Shown here in pieces: positions 42,417-51,871 of a DNA stretch of 64,000 nt. Under the pieces are notes generated by a model that searched no databases, was not told the DNA's origin, and saw only the letters and a list, made by a program, of their open reading frames with translations. How positions within the stretch are numbered: the stretch's first letter is position 1; every line of letters starts with the position of its first letter. The translations under genes and the position numbers were made by a program. The stretch lies in the NCBI GenBank assembly GCA_020633205.1, contig JACKEB010000014.1, forward strand, positions 372,001 through 436,000. Reading direction: 5' to 3'. This DNA is from Polyangiaceae bacterium. Its GTDB lineage: Bacteria > Myxococcota_A > Polyangia > Polyangiales > Polyangiaceae.

Positions 42417-43880
42417 ATGAAAGTGACTTTCAACAGAGGCTCACTCGGATTCATTGCCGCGGGGATCCTCGCAAGCTGTTGGCTGCCCCGCTCTGCTGCC
42501 GCGCAGGACTGCGACAGCCTGCGTCCGAGTCACCCGGACAGCCCGTTCAACGTCGGTCAGAGCTTGGCTTCCGTTCTGTCGAGCCATTTCCGCGTTTGGT
42601 ATGCTCTAGCCGGCGAGCACGCGCCCCCGGACGCTAGTGACGCTGCTCCTGCCTATGTCGTCGAGACCCTGAATGTCGCCGAGAGCGCGCACGCTCACTT
42701 CAAGGACCTCGGCTACAACCCTGTCGTGTCGGATCAGCTAGTGCCCTGCGCGGCTCACGACGTAGCCATCGACATCTACCTGATGAACTTTGGGGGCAGC
42801 GCTGACGGAACCAAAGTGGATGAGTGGTGTGGTGAGGCAAGCGCTGAGTCCTGCTCCGGCTTTCTGATCGTTGAGAACGACTTCGCGGGCTATGCGTATC
42901 CCGATCGCACGACGGCCTTACGCACCGTCGTCCCTCACGAGTACTTTCACCTGATCCAGGCGAGCTACGATGCGCGCATCGAACCCTGGTTTTCAGAGGC
43001 GGGAGCGCAGTGGGCCACGAATACGCTGTACCCCGAGCTGGAAGACATGGAGCGCTTCTTTCCTGTCTTCTTTCAGCAACCGCAGCGCTCGTTAGACTCT
43101 GCCGCCGGCGGGGCGGCGTCGAGCTTCAGCTACTCGACGGCGCTATTTGCGTTATTCCTCGAGGAAGCGTACTCGGCAGAGGTGATGCGCGAGTCCTTCG
43201 AGCGGCTCCAGGCGCAAGGGCCGCCGTCGACTGCTGCGATCGACGCTGCTCTGCTTGCTGGTGCTGAGAGCAACCTTGCGGACGCGTTTCAGCGCTTCGC
43301 GCTTTGGAACGCAGCGACTGGAGCTCGTGCATCCAGCGCCGGCTACGCCAATGCATCGAGCTATCCAGAGGTCGCGCTCACGGAGGTGCCCTTGCCGGTG
43401 AGTATCGCTGGCGCGACGATCAGTCTGAGCAGTCACTACTTTGCCGTCACGCTCCCCCGCTTCCAGGTCAGTATCGACACCGACGTCGCTCGCAATCGTG
43501 TCTGGTACGTCCCATTCGGAGACGACGGAACGGCTCTCGACCTAGACGCTGCTCACGAACTGACGGGGCAAGCTCCGCTGAGGCCCGGCGTGGTGATGGT
43601 CGTGGGAGTGACCACCGCCCGCAGTGACGCGCGCTTCGAGCTGGTGTTCTCCGAACTCGAGCCGGAACCGATAGACGGCGACGCTGGCCCCGACGCACAG
43701 GCAGTTGGAGACCTTGACGCCGCGGCCACGGGCGACGCCCATCGCCCAAACTCCGCTCCTCACCCCCCAACGAGCCAAGGCTGCGGGTTTGTTCCCCGTG
43801 GTGCCACCCCACGGGCGTGGTTCGCCTTCCTCGCTCTACTGTTACTCCGTCGGCGTGAAATAAAAGCCGTGCGGAATTAG
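42417..43880 (+). CDS. Secreted HEXXH metalloprotease with MYXO-CTERM-like tail
   Basis: A 487-residue exported protein; ATG 42417 precedes a normal signal peptide (FIAAGILASCWLPRSAAAQ). The zinc-protease motif is H174-E-Y-F-H178 with a candidate third ligand E194 in WFSEAGAQWAT, a gluzincin-like layout also found in the myxobacterial MXAN_6640-type proteins. The C-terminus has an Asp-rich linker, GCGFVPRG, a hydrophobic helix (WFAFLALLLL) and RRREIK, the MYXO-CTERM layout. It faces the Fur sites, so it may be iron-repressed and act with the haem-uptake genes by degrading haem proteins. Its 3' end overlaps the RHS gene by 4 bases. Confidence 0.85.
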   Translation: MKVTFNRGSLGFIAAGILASCWLPRSAAAQDCDSLRPSHPDSPFNVGQSLASVLSSHFRVWYALAGEHAPPDASDAAPAYVVETLNVAESAHAHFKDLGYNPVVSDQLVPCAAHDVAIDIYLMNFGGSADGTKVDEWCGEASAESCSGFLIVENDFAGYAYPDRTTALRTVVPHEYFHLIQASYDARIEPWFSEAGAQWATNTLYPELEDMERFFPVFFQQPQRSLDSAAGGAASSFSYSTALFALFLEEAYSAEVMRESFERLQAQGPPSTAAIDAALLAGAESNLADAFQRFALWNAATGARASSAGYANASSYPEVALTEVPLPVSIAGATISLSSHYFAVTLPRFQVSIDTDVARNRVWYVPFGDDGTALDLDAAHELTGQAPLRPGVVMVVGVTTARSDARFELVFSELEPEPIDGDAGPDAQAVGDLDAAATGDAHRPNSAPHPPTSQGCGFVPRGATPRAWFAFLALLLLRRREIKAVRN

Positions 43881-46800
43881 ATCATGGGCGGTGCAGGTGA
43901 TGGGTTGGTCAAGTTGTGCTGCATCTGTGCAAGCGCGACTGCTGAGATGGCGGCTTGCCCACCGGGCATTCTGGTTTGTTGGCTCAGCGCGTTGCGCTGG
44001 GAGTTGCTGCATTTCTTGCAGTGAGGGTACAGGCGGACCGCTCCTGGCGTGTTGGAGGTTGCGGTCGCCACCGTACCACCCGGTCGCCGCCCCTTGGTGC
44101 CCGTGTCGGAGTAGGTACACACCGCCGGCTGGTGGTCGCAGGTCCAGTGCTGAGTGCCGTCCGCGTTGTCAGGATAGCCAGACTTCTTGGCGCCGCAGGA
44201 GTGACAACCATACGCCGTGCCCGCGGCGTCGACGACACCTTGTGCGGAGCCGAAGCTTCGGCGGTCCAAGGCGGCGCGACCGTCCGCACCATTGATTGGG
44301 CAGTCGGCGTATCCAGGGGGGCCACCCGGCGCACCTGCGGTCGCCCACGCTCCGGGTCCCGCGAGGTACGCAGCGCTGGCCTGGGTGTTCGTGATCTGAG
44401 CGGGCGCTGCTTGGGGCGAGTCTGGCGGCAACGGGTTGCTGGTCGGGGCATATGAGCTGAGCCCGCTGGGGTCCGCCTGAGTCAACGGATTCAGCGCGTA
44501 CTCTCTTGGGTTCGTTGAGCCGTTGAGGAACAGGGGGTCCGTCGTTACGAACTGTCCGGTTGGAGCGTGATACCAACGGTGGCGGTTGTAGGTGAGCCCC
44601 ACGTCCTCGTCGAACTGTTGATTCAACATCCGCGAGGAAATAAATGCCTGAGAGATCTCCGGGTCGAACTCTCCGAACAAGCGGGGCGAGCCGAGCCACA
44701 CCAGCTTCCCCTGCATGTCGACCGCACCGAACACGCCTCGGTTCGGGTGGAGCAGGTAGGCGACGGCGTCTCCAGAGCCTGAAGTGTGACCGAGCACCTC
44801 CCAGTCTTCGTTGCACTTGACGTACGTCCGGCACTCACCGCTGATTTCGTCCCTTTCATGGAGCAGCGTCTCGTTGCTCCATACGTAGGACGTGTCGGAG
44901 ACCAACTCGCCGTTTCGAATCAAGCGACGCCGCATGCGGCGCCCCCGGGCGTCGTAGTCCATCTCAACGGTGTCGCGCTTACCCCGCACGGCGATCAGGT
45001 GATCGAGGCCGTTCCACTCGTATTCCCGCGTCCCTGCGTCGGAGATCCTGCGTATCAGCCGACCCGCGGCGTCATACTCGAATGTTTCTCCGCGGAACTG
45101 AATGACGCGCCCGGCCGCATCGTAGGTGGCGCCCTTTACGCGGACGTTTCCGCTCCGGGTGTACCCGTAGTCTTCCTGTTCTACGAGTTGCCCGGCGCTG
45201 TCGTAGCGAAGGACCTTGACCACTTGGTCGTTGGCATCGAGTTCATAGGCAACTCGCCGCCCGTCGTGCCACTCCTCGCCGATAAGGTTCTTGCGTTGGT
45301 CATAGCGATACACGGCCCAGAACACCGTCTTCGCGTCCTGCCCAGTAGCGGCGCGGTCGCGTCCGATGCCGCTCGATCGCGCGACACCCAGAAACGTCAG
45401 CGCACCTGCGGCTGAGTACTCGCGCCGCACGATCAAGTCGTTGCCCCAGGTGTCCAAGAAGCAATCGTTGTGAGGCATGGAGGGCCACACGTCAGTGTTG
45501 CCAACTTGGATGCGCGCGGGCCGCCCCGAAGGCAGCCGGTCGTATTGGATGGGTAGCCCAACCGTTGACGTGATCGCGGCCAGGCTGCCGCCGATCCAGG
45601 CTAGCTCGACGGAGTTGGAGCCCTGCTTTTCCTTCACGATGCGGCCAATCGCGTCGTGTTCGAGTACCAGCGGAACCACGCCGTTGTCGATCAGCGCGAC
45701 CCCGCGGTGAGTGTAACTGAAGGCCACGTCGTCGTCGGGAGTGCTGAGCGACTCGACGTTGGCGATCGCGTTACGGGCAACTTCCGTGCGGAATAGTGGA
45801 GATTCGAACCAGGTTATGTTTCCTCCGACATCGTGCCCCTGGGTGTATGCGACACCTTCGAATGTCTTCCAGCCCACCAGGAATCCCGCAGCGTCATAGG
45901 TCATGCTGAACGTCTGGCCGTCGGGGTTGTGTACCTCTCGTTGGAGACCTTCGGTGTCGTACTTCATCACGAAGGCGGCGCCGCTCGGTCGAACGACGCG
46001 CGTCAGCCACGCCATTCCACCGTACTCGTAGCGCGTAACGCGTCCAGCCTCGTTCAGCATCGTGGGTCGACGGATGGCGTCATATTCCACGTGGATTTCG
46101 CTGCCGTCTGGATGCTTCTTGTGGATGATCTCGCTGCGGCGGTCGTAGCGCCATTCCGTGCGTTCGCCGCTAGCGCCGACGTGGGCGGTAGGCCGGCTCA
46201 GGTAGTCATACTCCCGGCGCTCGGTGTCTCCGTTCGGGTGTGTGGTGAGTACCAGCCTTCCCATCGCATCGTGCTCGAAAGACGTACGAGCGCCGTTCGG
46301 CTTGACCTGATAGCTTGGCAAGCCGCGCTGGTCGTATCCCCATTCTTCCCAGGTTCCGTCAGGGTTCTTGACGAATGTGAGGTTGCCCCTCGAGTCGTAG
46401 CGTCGCCTAACGACCTGTTGAGAGAGTTCGTTGTAGGTCACCTCGGTGCCATCAGGTTCGTAGAAGCGCGCCACGCCGGGCACGCCTTCAACCTGCTGGT
46501 ACGTTGGCTTGCGTGTGCCGTCGACCTCGGCCGTCCTCACCAGCCCGCTAGGGTCCGAATGCCGGATCATCTCCCCAGTTTCTGGGTGGAATTCACGATC
46601 CTCCACGGCGCCGCTCGGAGAAACGATGCGGATCACTCGCCCAGCGGCGTCTCCAAAGTACCGGGTCAGCCCGCCTAGTGAGTTTTCGACCTCGGAGTAG
46701 CGCTCCTCTTTGGAGTAAGTGAACTTTCGATAGTGGATCCCCTTGCACCCCGGCAGCGGGAAGTTGTCTGCTAGTGCGGGATCTCGGCGGCCGGGATATT

Positions 46801-47713
46801 CGCCCCAGGACTCGAGCACGAAGGCCTCGTGATCCTTGCCGTCGTAGCGATAGAAGTAGGTCAAGCCCGTGGGGGTGATGTGCTGAACCATCAAGTGGTT
46901 TGAATAGACGTATCGGTCTTGATAGCCCTCGGCATCTGTCACGCACACCAGGTCGTCGTTTTGGTCATACGTGTAGTCGACCACGCGCATCCACTGAGTG
47001 CCCCCAGGAGCCGTCTCTACCTCGATCTTTGTCACCAGGCCTGAGGCGAGGGTGGTCGCTCGGTAGTTGCGTCCAGCGCTGTCGGTCAAGCCGGTGAGGT
47101 GTCCCTTCGGGTTGCGATGCAAGACGGTTTGGTTGCCGTTGCGGTCGATCACCCTGATGAGCCAACTCACGCCCTCACGGGGCTCGCTGAACACGTACTC
47201 GGTGCCGTCTTTGCGCAGTCTGACCCCTTGGCCGGGCGTCAAGACCCACCCCAGTCCGTTCATCAGAGGTGCACTCGACCCATTGCGCTTGCGAAAGATC
47301 TGCTCGCGGCCGCGGTCGTCGAAGACATGATACGCGCGGCGGCGTTCGACTACTCGCCAGGTGTATGGATGTGACCAACCATGACCAATATCCGTGCAGC
47401 AATTTGATGTGCGCGAGCTGTAGTTGCGTAGCCAGCGCAACACATCCGGTGCCCCGAAGCCGAAGTCGAAGACGTCGACGAACATGCGCCCTGTGATTGG
47501 GCAAACGGGGTCGCCTTCGGCACACCCTCCGTCATTGCCATCTCCACTCGCGTCATCGTCGCCGTCACCGGTTCCAGCGCCTTCCTTGCCGTTCCCGTTC
47601 TTGCCGCCCTTGCCTCCCGCTCCACCCCCGTCACCACCACCGCCGGCGACGAAGGCGCCAGGATTCATTCCGGGAGGAGCTGGGATGTTGGGAACGGGAG
47701 CTGTTCGCGCCAT
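43877..47713 (-). CDS. RHS-repeat protein with C-terminal HNH-like toxin
   Basis: A 1278-residue polymorphic toxin. The N-terminus (VPNIPAPPGMNPGAF, then a Gly-rich linker) and GDPVCPITGRMF / FDFGFGAPDVLRWLRNYSS match the DUF6531-type entry to RHS shells. About 20 YD repeats follow, then the core end motif TYNRHRWYHAPTGQFVTTDP ... NPLTQADPSGL near residue 1084. The last ~190 residues differ in style and carry C-x2-C (CHSCGAKKSG), DHQP and H-C-x2-C (LYPHCKKCSNSQ), a layout fitting HNH-family nuclease toxins. No gene for immunity follows: the next gene is convergent and overlaps by 4 bases. Co-transcribed with the methyltransferase at 47723. Confidence 0.9.
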   Translation of the reverse strand: MARTAPVPNIPAPPGMNPGAFVAGGGGDGGGAGGKGGKNGNGKEGAGTGDGDDDASGDGNDGGCAEGDPVCPITGRMFVDVFDFGFGAPDVLRWLRNYSSRTSNCCTDIGHGWSHPYTWRVVERRRAYHVFDDRGREQIFRKRNGSSAPLMNGLGWVLTPGQGVRLRKDGTEYVFSEPREGVSWLIRVIDRNGNQTVLHRNPKGHLTGLTDSAGRNYRATTLASGLVTKIEVETAPGGTQWMRVVDYTYDQNDDLVCVTDAEGYQDRYVYSNHLMVQHITPTGLTYFYRYDGKDHEAFVLESWGEYPGRRDPALADNFPLPGCKGIHYRKFTYSKEERYSEVENSLGGLTRYFGDAAGRVIRIVSPSGAVEDREFHPETGEMIRHSDPSGLVRTAEVDGTRKPTYQQVEGVPGVARFYEPDGTEVTYNELSQQVVRRRYDSRGNLTFVKNPDGTWEEWGYDQRGLPSYQVKPNGARTSFEHDAMGRLVLTTHPNGDTERREYDYLSRPTAHVGASGERTEWRYDRRSEIIHKKHPDGSEIHVEYDAIRRPTMLNEAGRVTRYEYGGMAWLTRVVRPSGAAFVMKYDTEGLQREVHNPDGQTFSMTYDAAGFLVGWKTFEGVAYTQGHDVGGNITWFESPLFRTEVARNAIANVESLSTPDDDVAFSYTHRGVALIDNGVVPLVLEHDAIGRIVKEKQGSNSVELAWIGGSLAAITSTVGLPIQYDRLPSGRPARIQVGNTDVWPSMPHNDCFLDTWGNDLIVRREYSAAGALTFLGVARSSGIGRDRAATGQDAKTVFWAVYRYDQRKNLIGEEWHDGRRVAYELDANDQVVKVLRYDSAGQLVEQEDYGYTRSGNVRVKGATYDAAGRVIQFRGETFEYDAAGRLIRRISDAGTREYEWNGLDHLIAVRGKRDTVEMDYDARGRRMRRRLIRNGELVSDTSYVWSNETLLHERDEISGECRTYVKCNEDWEVLGHTSGSGDAVAYLLHPNRGVFGAVDMQGKLVWLGSPRLFGEFDPEISQAFISSRMLNQQFDEDVGLTYNRHRWYHAPTGQFVTTDPLFLNGSTNPREYALNPLTQADPSGLSSYAPTSNPLPPDSPQAAPAQITNTQASAAYLAGPGAWATAGAPGGPPGYADCPINGADGRAALDRRSFGSAQGVVDAAGTAYGCHSCGAKKSGYPDNADGTQHWTCDHQPAVCTYSDTGTKGRRPGGTVATATSNTPGAVRLYPHCKKCSNSQRNALSQQTRMPGGQAAISAVALAQMQHNLTNPSPAPPMI

Positions 47714-47722
47714 TTGCCCATG

Positions 47723-48508
47723 CTAAACGAACTCCCGCTGCCGAGCACTCACTAGCCATCCCGGGACTGGCACCTCAGCTGGTGATCCCCAGGGCTCGCC
47801 GAGAAATTCGCTGATCGCGCGGGGCTCGCTCCTCGCCATTTGCCCCGCCAGGCACCGCGGGTGGTCCGTTCCGGTCTGCAGCACCCAGCCGAGTCGCGCC
47901 GCCTCCGAGCTCAGGGGATTGCGGGAAACGTCCCGCACTGTCCCCGCGCTCGGTATGTCAAAGAGCAGTAAGTCATCGGGTCGCAGCTTGGAGCCGAGGC
48001 AGCGCAACAAGCGGCGAGCGTGACAGGGAGGCAAATGGGTGATGACGCCTTCCAGCAACCAGCACGTGGGATGGGCGCTGCTCAAGGTCGATAGCCGCGT
48101 CACCGTTTCCGGCGTCGCGAGCCCGGGGCAGAGTTTGAGGTCGGGAGGAAGTCGCCGCCCCAGGATCGCCTGCTTTCGTGCGAGTACTTCGGGGAGATCA
48201 ACCTCCACCCACAAAGCGCATGCCTCGTGCCGAGCCCAGCGCGTATCGAACCCTGCACCCAAGCTGACCACAGCGGAACCCGCGCCAAGCCAAGGCTCCA
48301 GGCAGGCGTCGAACCATCGCGTCCGCGCACCCAGCGTTTTCACCAGCGCGTCTCCCCCGAGCCGGGCCAGGCGCACCTTGCTCTCTGCGGTGACGAAGAG
48401 CGAGGCGAACTCATCCCTGAACGCAGCGTCGGGGCGGAGAGACTCCGCGTCTCTCGCGGCTGCGGTGAGCTCGGCCAAGGCCCACGGGTGGACCGCATTC
48501 ACGGGCAT
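47723..48508 (-). CDS. Class I SAM methyltransferase (LCMT/Ppm1-like)
   Basis: A 261-residue protein with AVVSLGAGFDTRWARHE (motif I), an acidic end of beta-2 (LWVEVDLPEVLARKQAIL) and CWLLEGVITHLPP, as in the leucine-carboxyl-methyltransferase/Ppm1 group, which in bacteria methylates small molecules or unknown targets. It lies 9 bases upstream of the RHS gene on the same strand and 18 bases from the divergent gene at 48527, so the promoters must overlap these genes. A link to the toxin is not known. Confidence 0.85.
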   Translation of the reverse strand: MPVNAVHPWALAELTAAARDAESLRPDAAFRDEFASLFVTAESKVRLARLGGDALVKTLGARTRWFDACLEPWLGAGSAVVSLGAGFDTRWARHEACALWVEVDLPEVLARKQAILGRRLPPDLKLCPGLATPETVTRLSTLSSAHPTCWLLEGVITHLPPCHARRLLRCLGSKLRPDDLLLFDIPSAGTVRDVSRNPLSSEAARLGWVLQTGTDHPRCLAGQMARSEPRAISEFLGEPWGSPAEVPVPGWLVSARQREFV

Positions 48509-48526
48509 AGACTACCATCCGCCGCG

Positions 48527-49672
48527 ATGCAGATACGTTCAATCCTTGTCCCCACTCGAGCCCACCATTCGGGCGCGCTGGAACACGCTCCGAAGATCGC
48601 CGGTCAAGTGCGCCAGGGCTTTGGTGCGACTGAAGAAGACGATGTGCTGTTTGCGGCTGGCTTCCCTGCGCTTTGGCTGCTCACTTCGGGCGATGCTGTC
48701 GACGAGCTAGAGCCCGAGGCGTTGGCGACCGTCGAGGCCGCTTCCGTTCGTCAACTGCCTGACGGGAGCTACGCAGAGCGCGTCGCTGCAAGGACGCAGC
48801 GCGCGGCCTGGTGCCTCAATTCGAACCTGCACAATGGGACCTGGCACGCGGACGCCATGGCGGCGATGGCTAACGCGGAACCGCTGACGGCCGAAGAGGT
48901 CCGCACGGCGGTACTCGAGCGCGCAGCGGGGCGCTGCTACCTCGGGGTGTTCCCCAACTCGATGCTGCTCGCAGAAGCCTACATTGGCGCGAGCGCAGCA
49001 TTGGACATTCTGCTGGAAGCGCTGAGAGCCATGCAGCCGAGCCAACTGAACGGCTTCGACTCCTTTCGATTCCAGCTGCTGTACGGTCTAGTCCCGATCC
49101 TCAAGCGGGTGCCGCCTGACGTGGCTGCCAAGGTGAAAGCCGAGCTCAGCAATATCCTTGCGGAAGCAGGCAGGGCGGGGACCATCGAAGGCTCCAGCGG
49201 GGCAGATCTGGTTCGAACAGTCGTTGAGCCGCGTGTCGCCGTCGAGTCGGCGATGTCCGAGGGTGCGATTGATCCAAGTGTCGCAGCAGCGGTGGAGGAC
49301 GACCCGGACTTCGTGCTGAAAGTGCTCCGCGAGAGCAAGCCACACAAGTTCACCAGTGCATCTGCTCGTGTGGCATACGTCGTGGGGGAGCCCGCGCTAG
49401 AGTACTATCTGTCGAACTGGAAAAACGTGAAGCTGCCTGCCCATCAGACGAAGCTGGTGCAAGACTTCGCGCGCATTGGTTCGCCGTTGATCCCTCAGCT
49501 AATGCTTGAGATGGCCGCATCCTCGAAGGTGAAGGCCCTGGCTGCAGACTGGTTTCTCGCCAATCCTGAGCGTGGCCGCGCCACTCTCGAGGAACACAAG
49601 TCGGGACCGCTGGCCAAGGCGGCCTCCGGCCTGCTCAAGAAGCTCGACAAGGCGCAGAAGTCGAAGAAGTAG
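48527..49672 (+). CDS. Hypothetical HEAT-like protein
   Basis: A 381-residue soluble protein, start at ATG 48527 because the open frame upstream runs back through the opposite-strand methyltransferase gene. It is helical, with repeated two-helix units in the second half (for example GAIDPSVAAAVEDDPDFVLKVL, IPQLMLEMAASSKVKALAADWFL, LAKAASGLLKKLDKAQKSKK) that look like HEAT/armadillo repeats. Stops at 49672, three bases from the convergent methyltransferase gene. No catalytic motif is evident. Confidence 0.8.
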   Translation: MQIRSILVPTRAHHSGALEHAPKIAGQVRQGFGATEEDDVLFAAGFPALWLLTSGDAVDELEPEALATVEAASVRQLPDGSYAERVAARTQRAAWCLNSNLHNGTWHADAMAAMANAEPLTAEEVRTAVLERAAGRCYLGVFPNSMLLAEAYIGASAALDILLEALRAMQPSQLNGFDSFRFQLLYGLVPILKRVPPDVAAKVKAELSNILAEAGRAGTIEGSSGADLVRTVVEPRVAVESAMSEGAIDPSVAAAVEDDPDFVLKVLRESKPHKFTSASARVAYVVGEPALEYYLSNWKNVKLPAHQTKLVQDFARIGSPLIPQLMLEMAASSKVKALAADWFLANPERGRATLEEHKSGPLAKAASGLLKKLDKAQKSKK

Positions 49673-49675
49673 CTG

Positions 49676-50689
49676 CTACGCCTTGCGGTAGATGTGCCAG
49701 CGGAGTTCGATCGGCGCCGGTGGCGTCGGGAACAAGTCGCGTCCTTCGGCCCATTTCACGAACCAGTGCGTCGGTGGCCATGCTTCCCTGGGGAGATGCG
49801 CGCGCTCGTACGCGACCACCTGTTCGTCCTGTGCACGCGTCAGCCCTGCGTCGCTGGCTGCGCGATCGCACTCGCTTAGGCTGAAGAAGGAGGACCAGTG
49901 GGCCTGTCCCGCCTCGCGAGCGAACTCGCCAGCCGCCGTCACCTCGTCCGCGATGAAGATGGTCATCACCAACGCTCCTCCAGGAGCCAAGAGTTCTCCT
50001 GAGCGCTGGAAGAGCATGACGAGGTCGTCGACATCTCGGAAGTGGGAGGTCACTTGGGACGCTACGATCAAGTCGTAGTTGGACTCCGGGCAGGCAAGCT
50101 CTTCTTCGAGAAAGTCCGTCAATATCGCGCGCACTCGCAGCTGTTGGCGGCGCGCCCAGAAGTCGATCTGCTCGACGAACTCCGGAGTCCCCTCGAGCGC
50201 GTCCACCAAGTGCCCATAGCGAGCAAGTGCGAGCGTATTTCGACCGTTGCCAGCGCCAACGTCCAGCACCCGCAGTGCGTTCTGTTCTCCAAGCTGCCGA
50301 GCCACGGCCTCCACCATCGCGTCGGGGTGAGAGCCGAACAGCGGCTCTCCGCGCGAGACCCATTCGGAGTACCGCTCAGCCAGTGTGATGCGCTCGCAGC
50401 TCACGTTGAAGGTGAACCGACCAGCATCCAGCTGCTTGTAGTTGATGACCAGCCGCGCGGAGGCGTAGCGCGCGAATCCTTGCTCGGTTTGGTGGGCGAT
50501 ACTGCGTGCGAGCGCCTGGCTCTCCGCGTCCCGCAGCGTCACGCCGAGAGCCGCAAATACCCCGAGCACGTACTCGGTGCGCTGCTCGACCAGAGAAGGG
50601 AGCGCGAGAAAGGTCAGTCGCCCAGAGACATCGCTGGGACGCGTCGCCTGCGCGTGCAAGGCATCGAGTGCGAGTTGGGGTTTGCTCAC
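49676..50689 (-). CDS. SAM-dependent methyltransferase
   Basis: A 337-residue protein whose second half is a class I methyltransferase: RVLDVGAGNGRNTLALARYG (motif I), VDALEGTPEF, DLIVASQVTSHF and a final-strand WHIYRKA. The first ~130 residues are a separate helical domain. The GTG at 50689 overlaps the upstream gene's stop (GTGA), which fixes the start despite a longer open frame, and indicates translational coupling to the gene at 50686. Confidence 0.83.
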   Translation of the reverse strand: MSKPQLALDALHAQATRPSDVSGRLTFLALPSLVEQRTEYVLGVFAALGVTLRDAESQALARSIAHQTEQGFARYASARLVINYKQLDAGRFTFNVSCERITLAERYSEWVSRGEPLFGSHPDAMVEAVARQLGEQNALRVLDVGAGNGRNTLALARYGHLVDALEGTPEFVEQIDFWARRQQLRVRAILTDFLEEELACPESNYDLIVASQVTSHFRDVDDLVMLFQRSGELLAPGGALVMTIFIADEVTAAGEFAREAGQAHWSSFFSLSECDRAASDAGLTRAQDEQVVAYERAHLPREAWPPTHWFVKWAEGRDLFPTPPAPIELRWHIYRKA

Positions 50690-51834
50690 GATCGCGCTCC
50701 TGCCCCGTGTTTGAATAGAGTTGGATCTTCCTCGCTCAAGGCGCGAGCGAGGGAGCGAAATACCTCCGAGTGGCTTGGCAGCGTCGCTCCTTCGAAGTCT
50801 TCCGCAGCGTGCGCCCCTGGCACGTGGTGAAACCCCGAGGAAACGAGCGTAAGCGTCGGCGCGTCTCCAAGCTCCAGGCGCGCCAGTGCGCGGTCCGCAG
50901 GGATCCACGCGTTCTCCGGAGACACGCGTAGAAGCTCGGCGACGAGGGTGGTGTACACGGGTTGAGGGGGCACCCCGTAGTCGACGTCCGTCGCCACTCC
51001 CAGGCCGCTCAGTTGCTCCAGAGACAAGCTCAGGGTGCTATGGCTGCCGATGATGTCGACGCCTGACGGCGATTGCTTCAGTTCACACAGGTAGGGTTCG
51101 AAGGAAGCGTACGCCCCGGTGAGACACTTGCTTCCGTGGACGAAGTAGTGCTTGAAGAAGCCGTTGGCGTGAAGTTCGAGGCTCTCGAAGAGCACGCCCC
51201 AGTCGTTGCGAGTCCGAGCCGCGAAGAGCCTCAGACTATGCGTCAGGGCAGCGCCCTGAGAGGGCCACGTTTCGGGGTTTCTGGCACCAGCGTCCAGGGT
51301 ATGTATGATTCCCCACGGATTTAATCCGGTGTCCGCGCCGATTTGCTCTAGTATCCGTCGCGCCTCGCTATCACCAAGCGCCGCCGCCAATAGCCTGAAG
51401 ATCAGCACGCCGTGGCATTGCGCGAGGCTCTTCAGCATCAGCTCCGCGCGAGGCAGCTTTCGGCGAACTTGCTCCCCCAAGAGCGGAACTCCGAGCTGGG
51501 GCCGAGCCCAGATCCAGTCGAGACACAGAGCATCCAGTGGTCCGAGCGTGTCGCCGCTCGGGTCAATCACTTCCCAGAGCGCCTCGAATACTTCGGGGCG
51601 GGGGAGCAGGACCAGGCACTCGTGCCAAGGCCAGTAGTCGTCTCGTTGCTCGGCGAGCGAGATCAGCCAGGGCAGGAGGTCGCCACCGAATTGGGCGACC
51701 AGATCTTCCGCTGGTGGCGGAGCGTGGGAGGAGCTCGCGCCGCTCGCGCGTTTCACGAACTCTTCAACGGACGCGCTCGAGAGCAGCTCCTCCCACTCAT
51801 CGTGATGCGCGAAGTCGGCGGTCTCGTGGATCAC
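50686..51834 (-). CDS. Hypothetical protein coupled to methyltransferase
   Basis: A 382-residue cytosolic protein with no domain I recognise. It is Leu/Trp-rich and partly helical (DDYWPWHECLVLLPRPEVFEALWE, RILEQIGADTGLNPWGIIHTLD), with a more beta-like last third that includes LGDAPTLTLVSSGFHHVPG. Its stop overlaps the start of the following methyltransferase by four bases, so the two are made together and may work together. The methyltransferase may modify this protein or a shared substrate; this is inference only. Confidence 0.75.
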   Translation of the reverse strand: MIHETADFAHHDEWEELLSSASVEEFVKRASGASSSHAPPPAEDLVAQFGGDLLPWLISLAEQRDDYWPWHECLVLLPRPEVFEALWEVIDPSGDTLGPLDALCLDWIWARPQLGVPLLGEQVRRKLPRAELMLKSLAQCHGVLIFRLLAAALGDSEARRILEQIGADTGLNPWGIIHTLDAGARNPETWPSQGAALTHSLRLFAARTRNDWGVLFESLELHANGFFKHYFVHGSKCLTGAYASFEPYLCELKQSPSGVDIIGSHSTLSLSLEQLSGLGVATDVDYGVPPQPVYTTLVAELLRVSPENAWIPADRALARLELGDAPTLTLVSSGFHHVPGAHAAEDFEGATLPSHSEVFRSLARALSEEDPTLFKHGAGARS

Positions 51835-51871
51835 GAGCCATTCTTACCCCACTCCCCGCGGATGTGTCGGG

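Noticed and set aside
47723..48508. Methyltransferase as immunity protein for the RHS toxin
   Set aside because: It is upstream of the toxin gene and belongs to an enzyme family not known for immunity; kept only as an operon neighbour.
48227..48526. N-terminal extension of the HEAT-like protein
   Set aside because: It lies entirely over the opposite-strand methyltransferase gene and has no coding character.
50690..50908. N-terminal extension of the methyltransferase at 49676
   Set aside because: It overlaps the coupled upstream gene; the GTGA overlap marks the true start.
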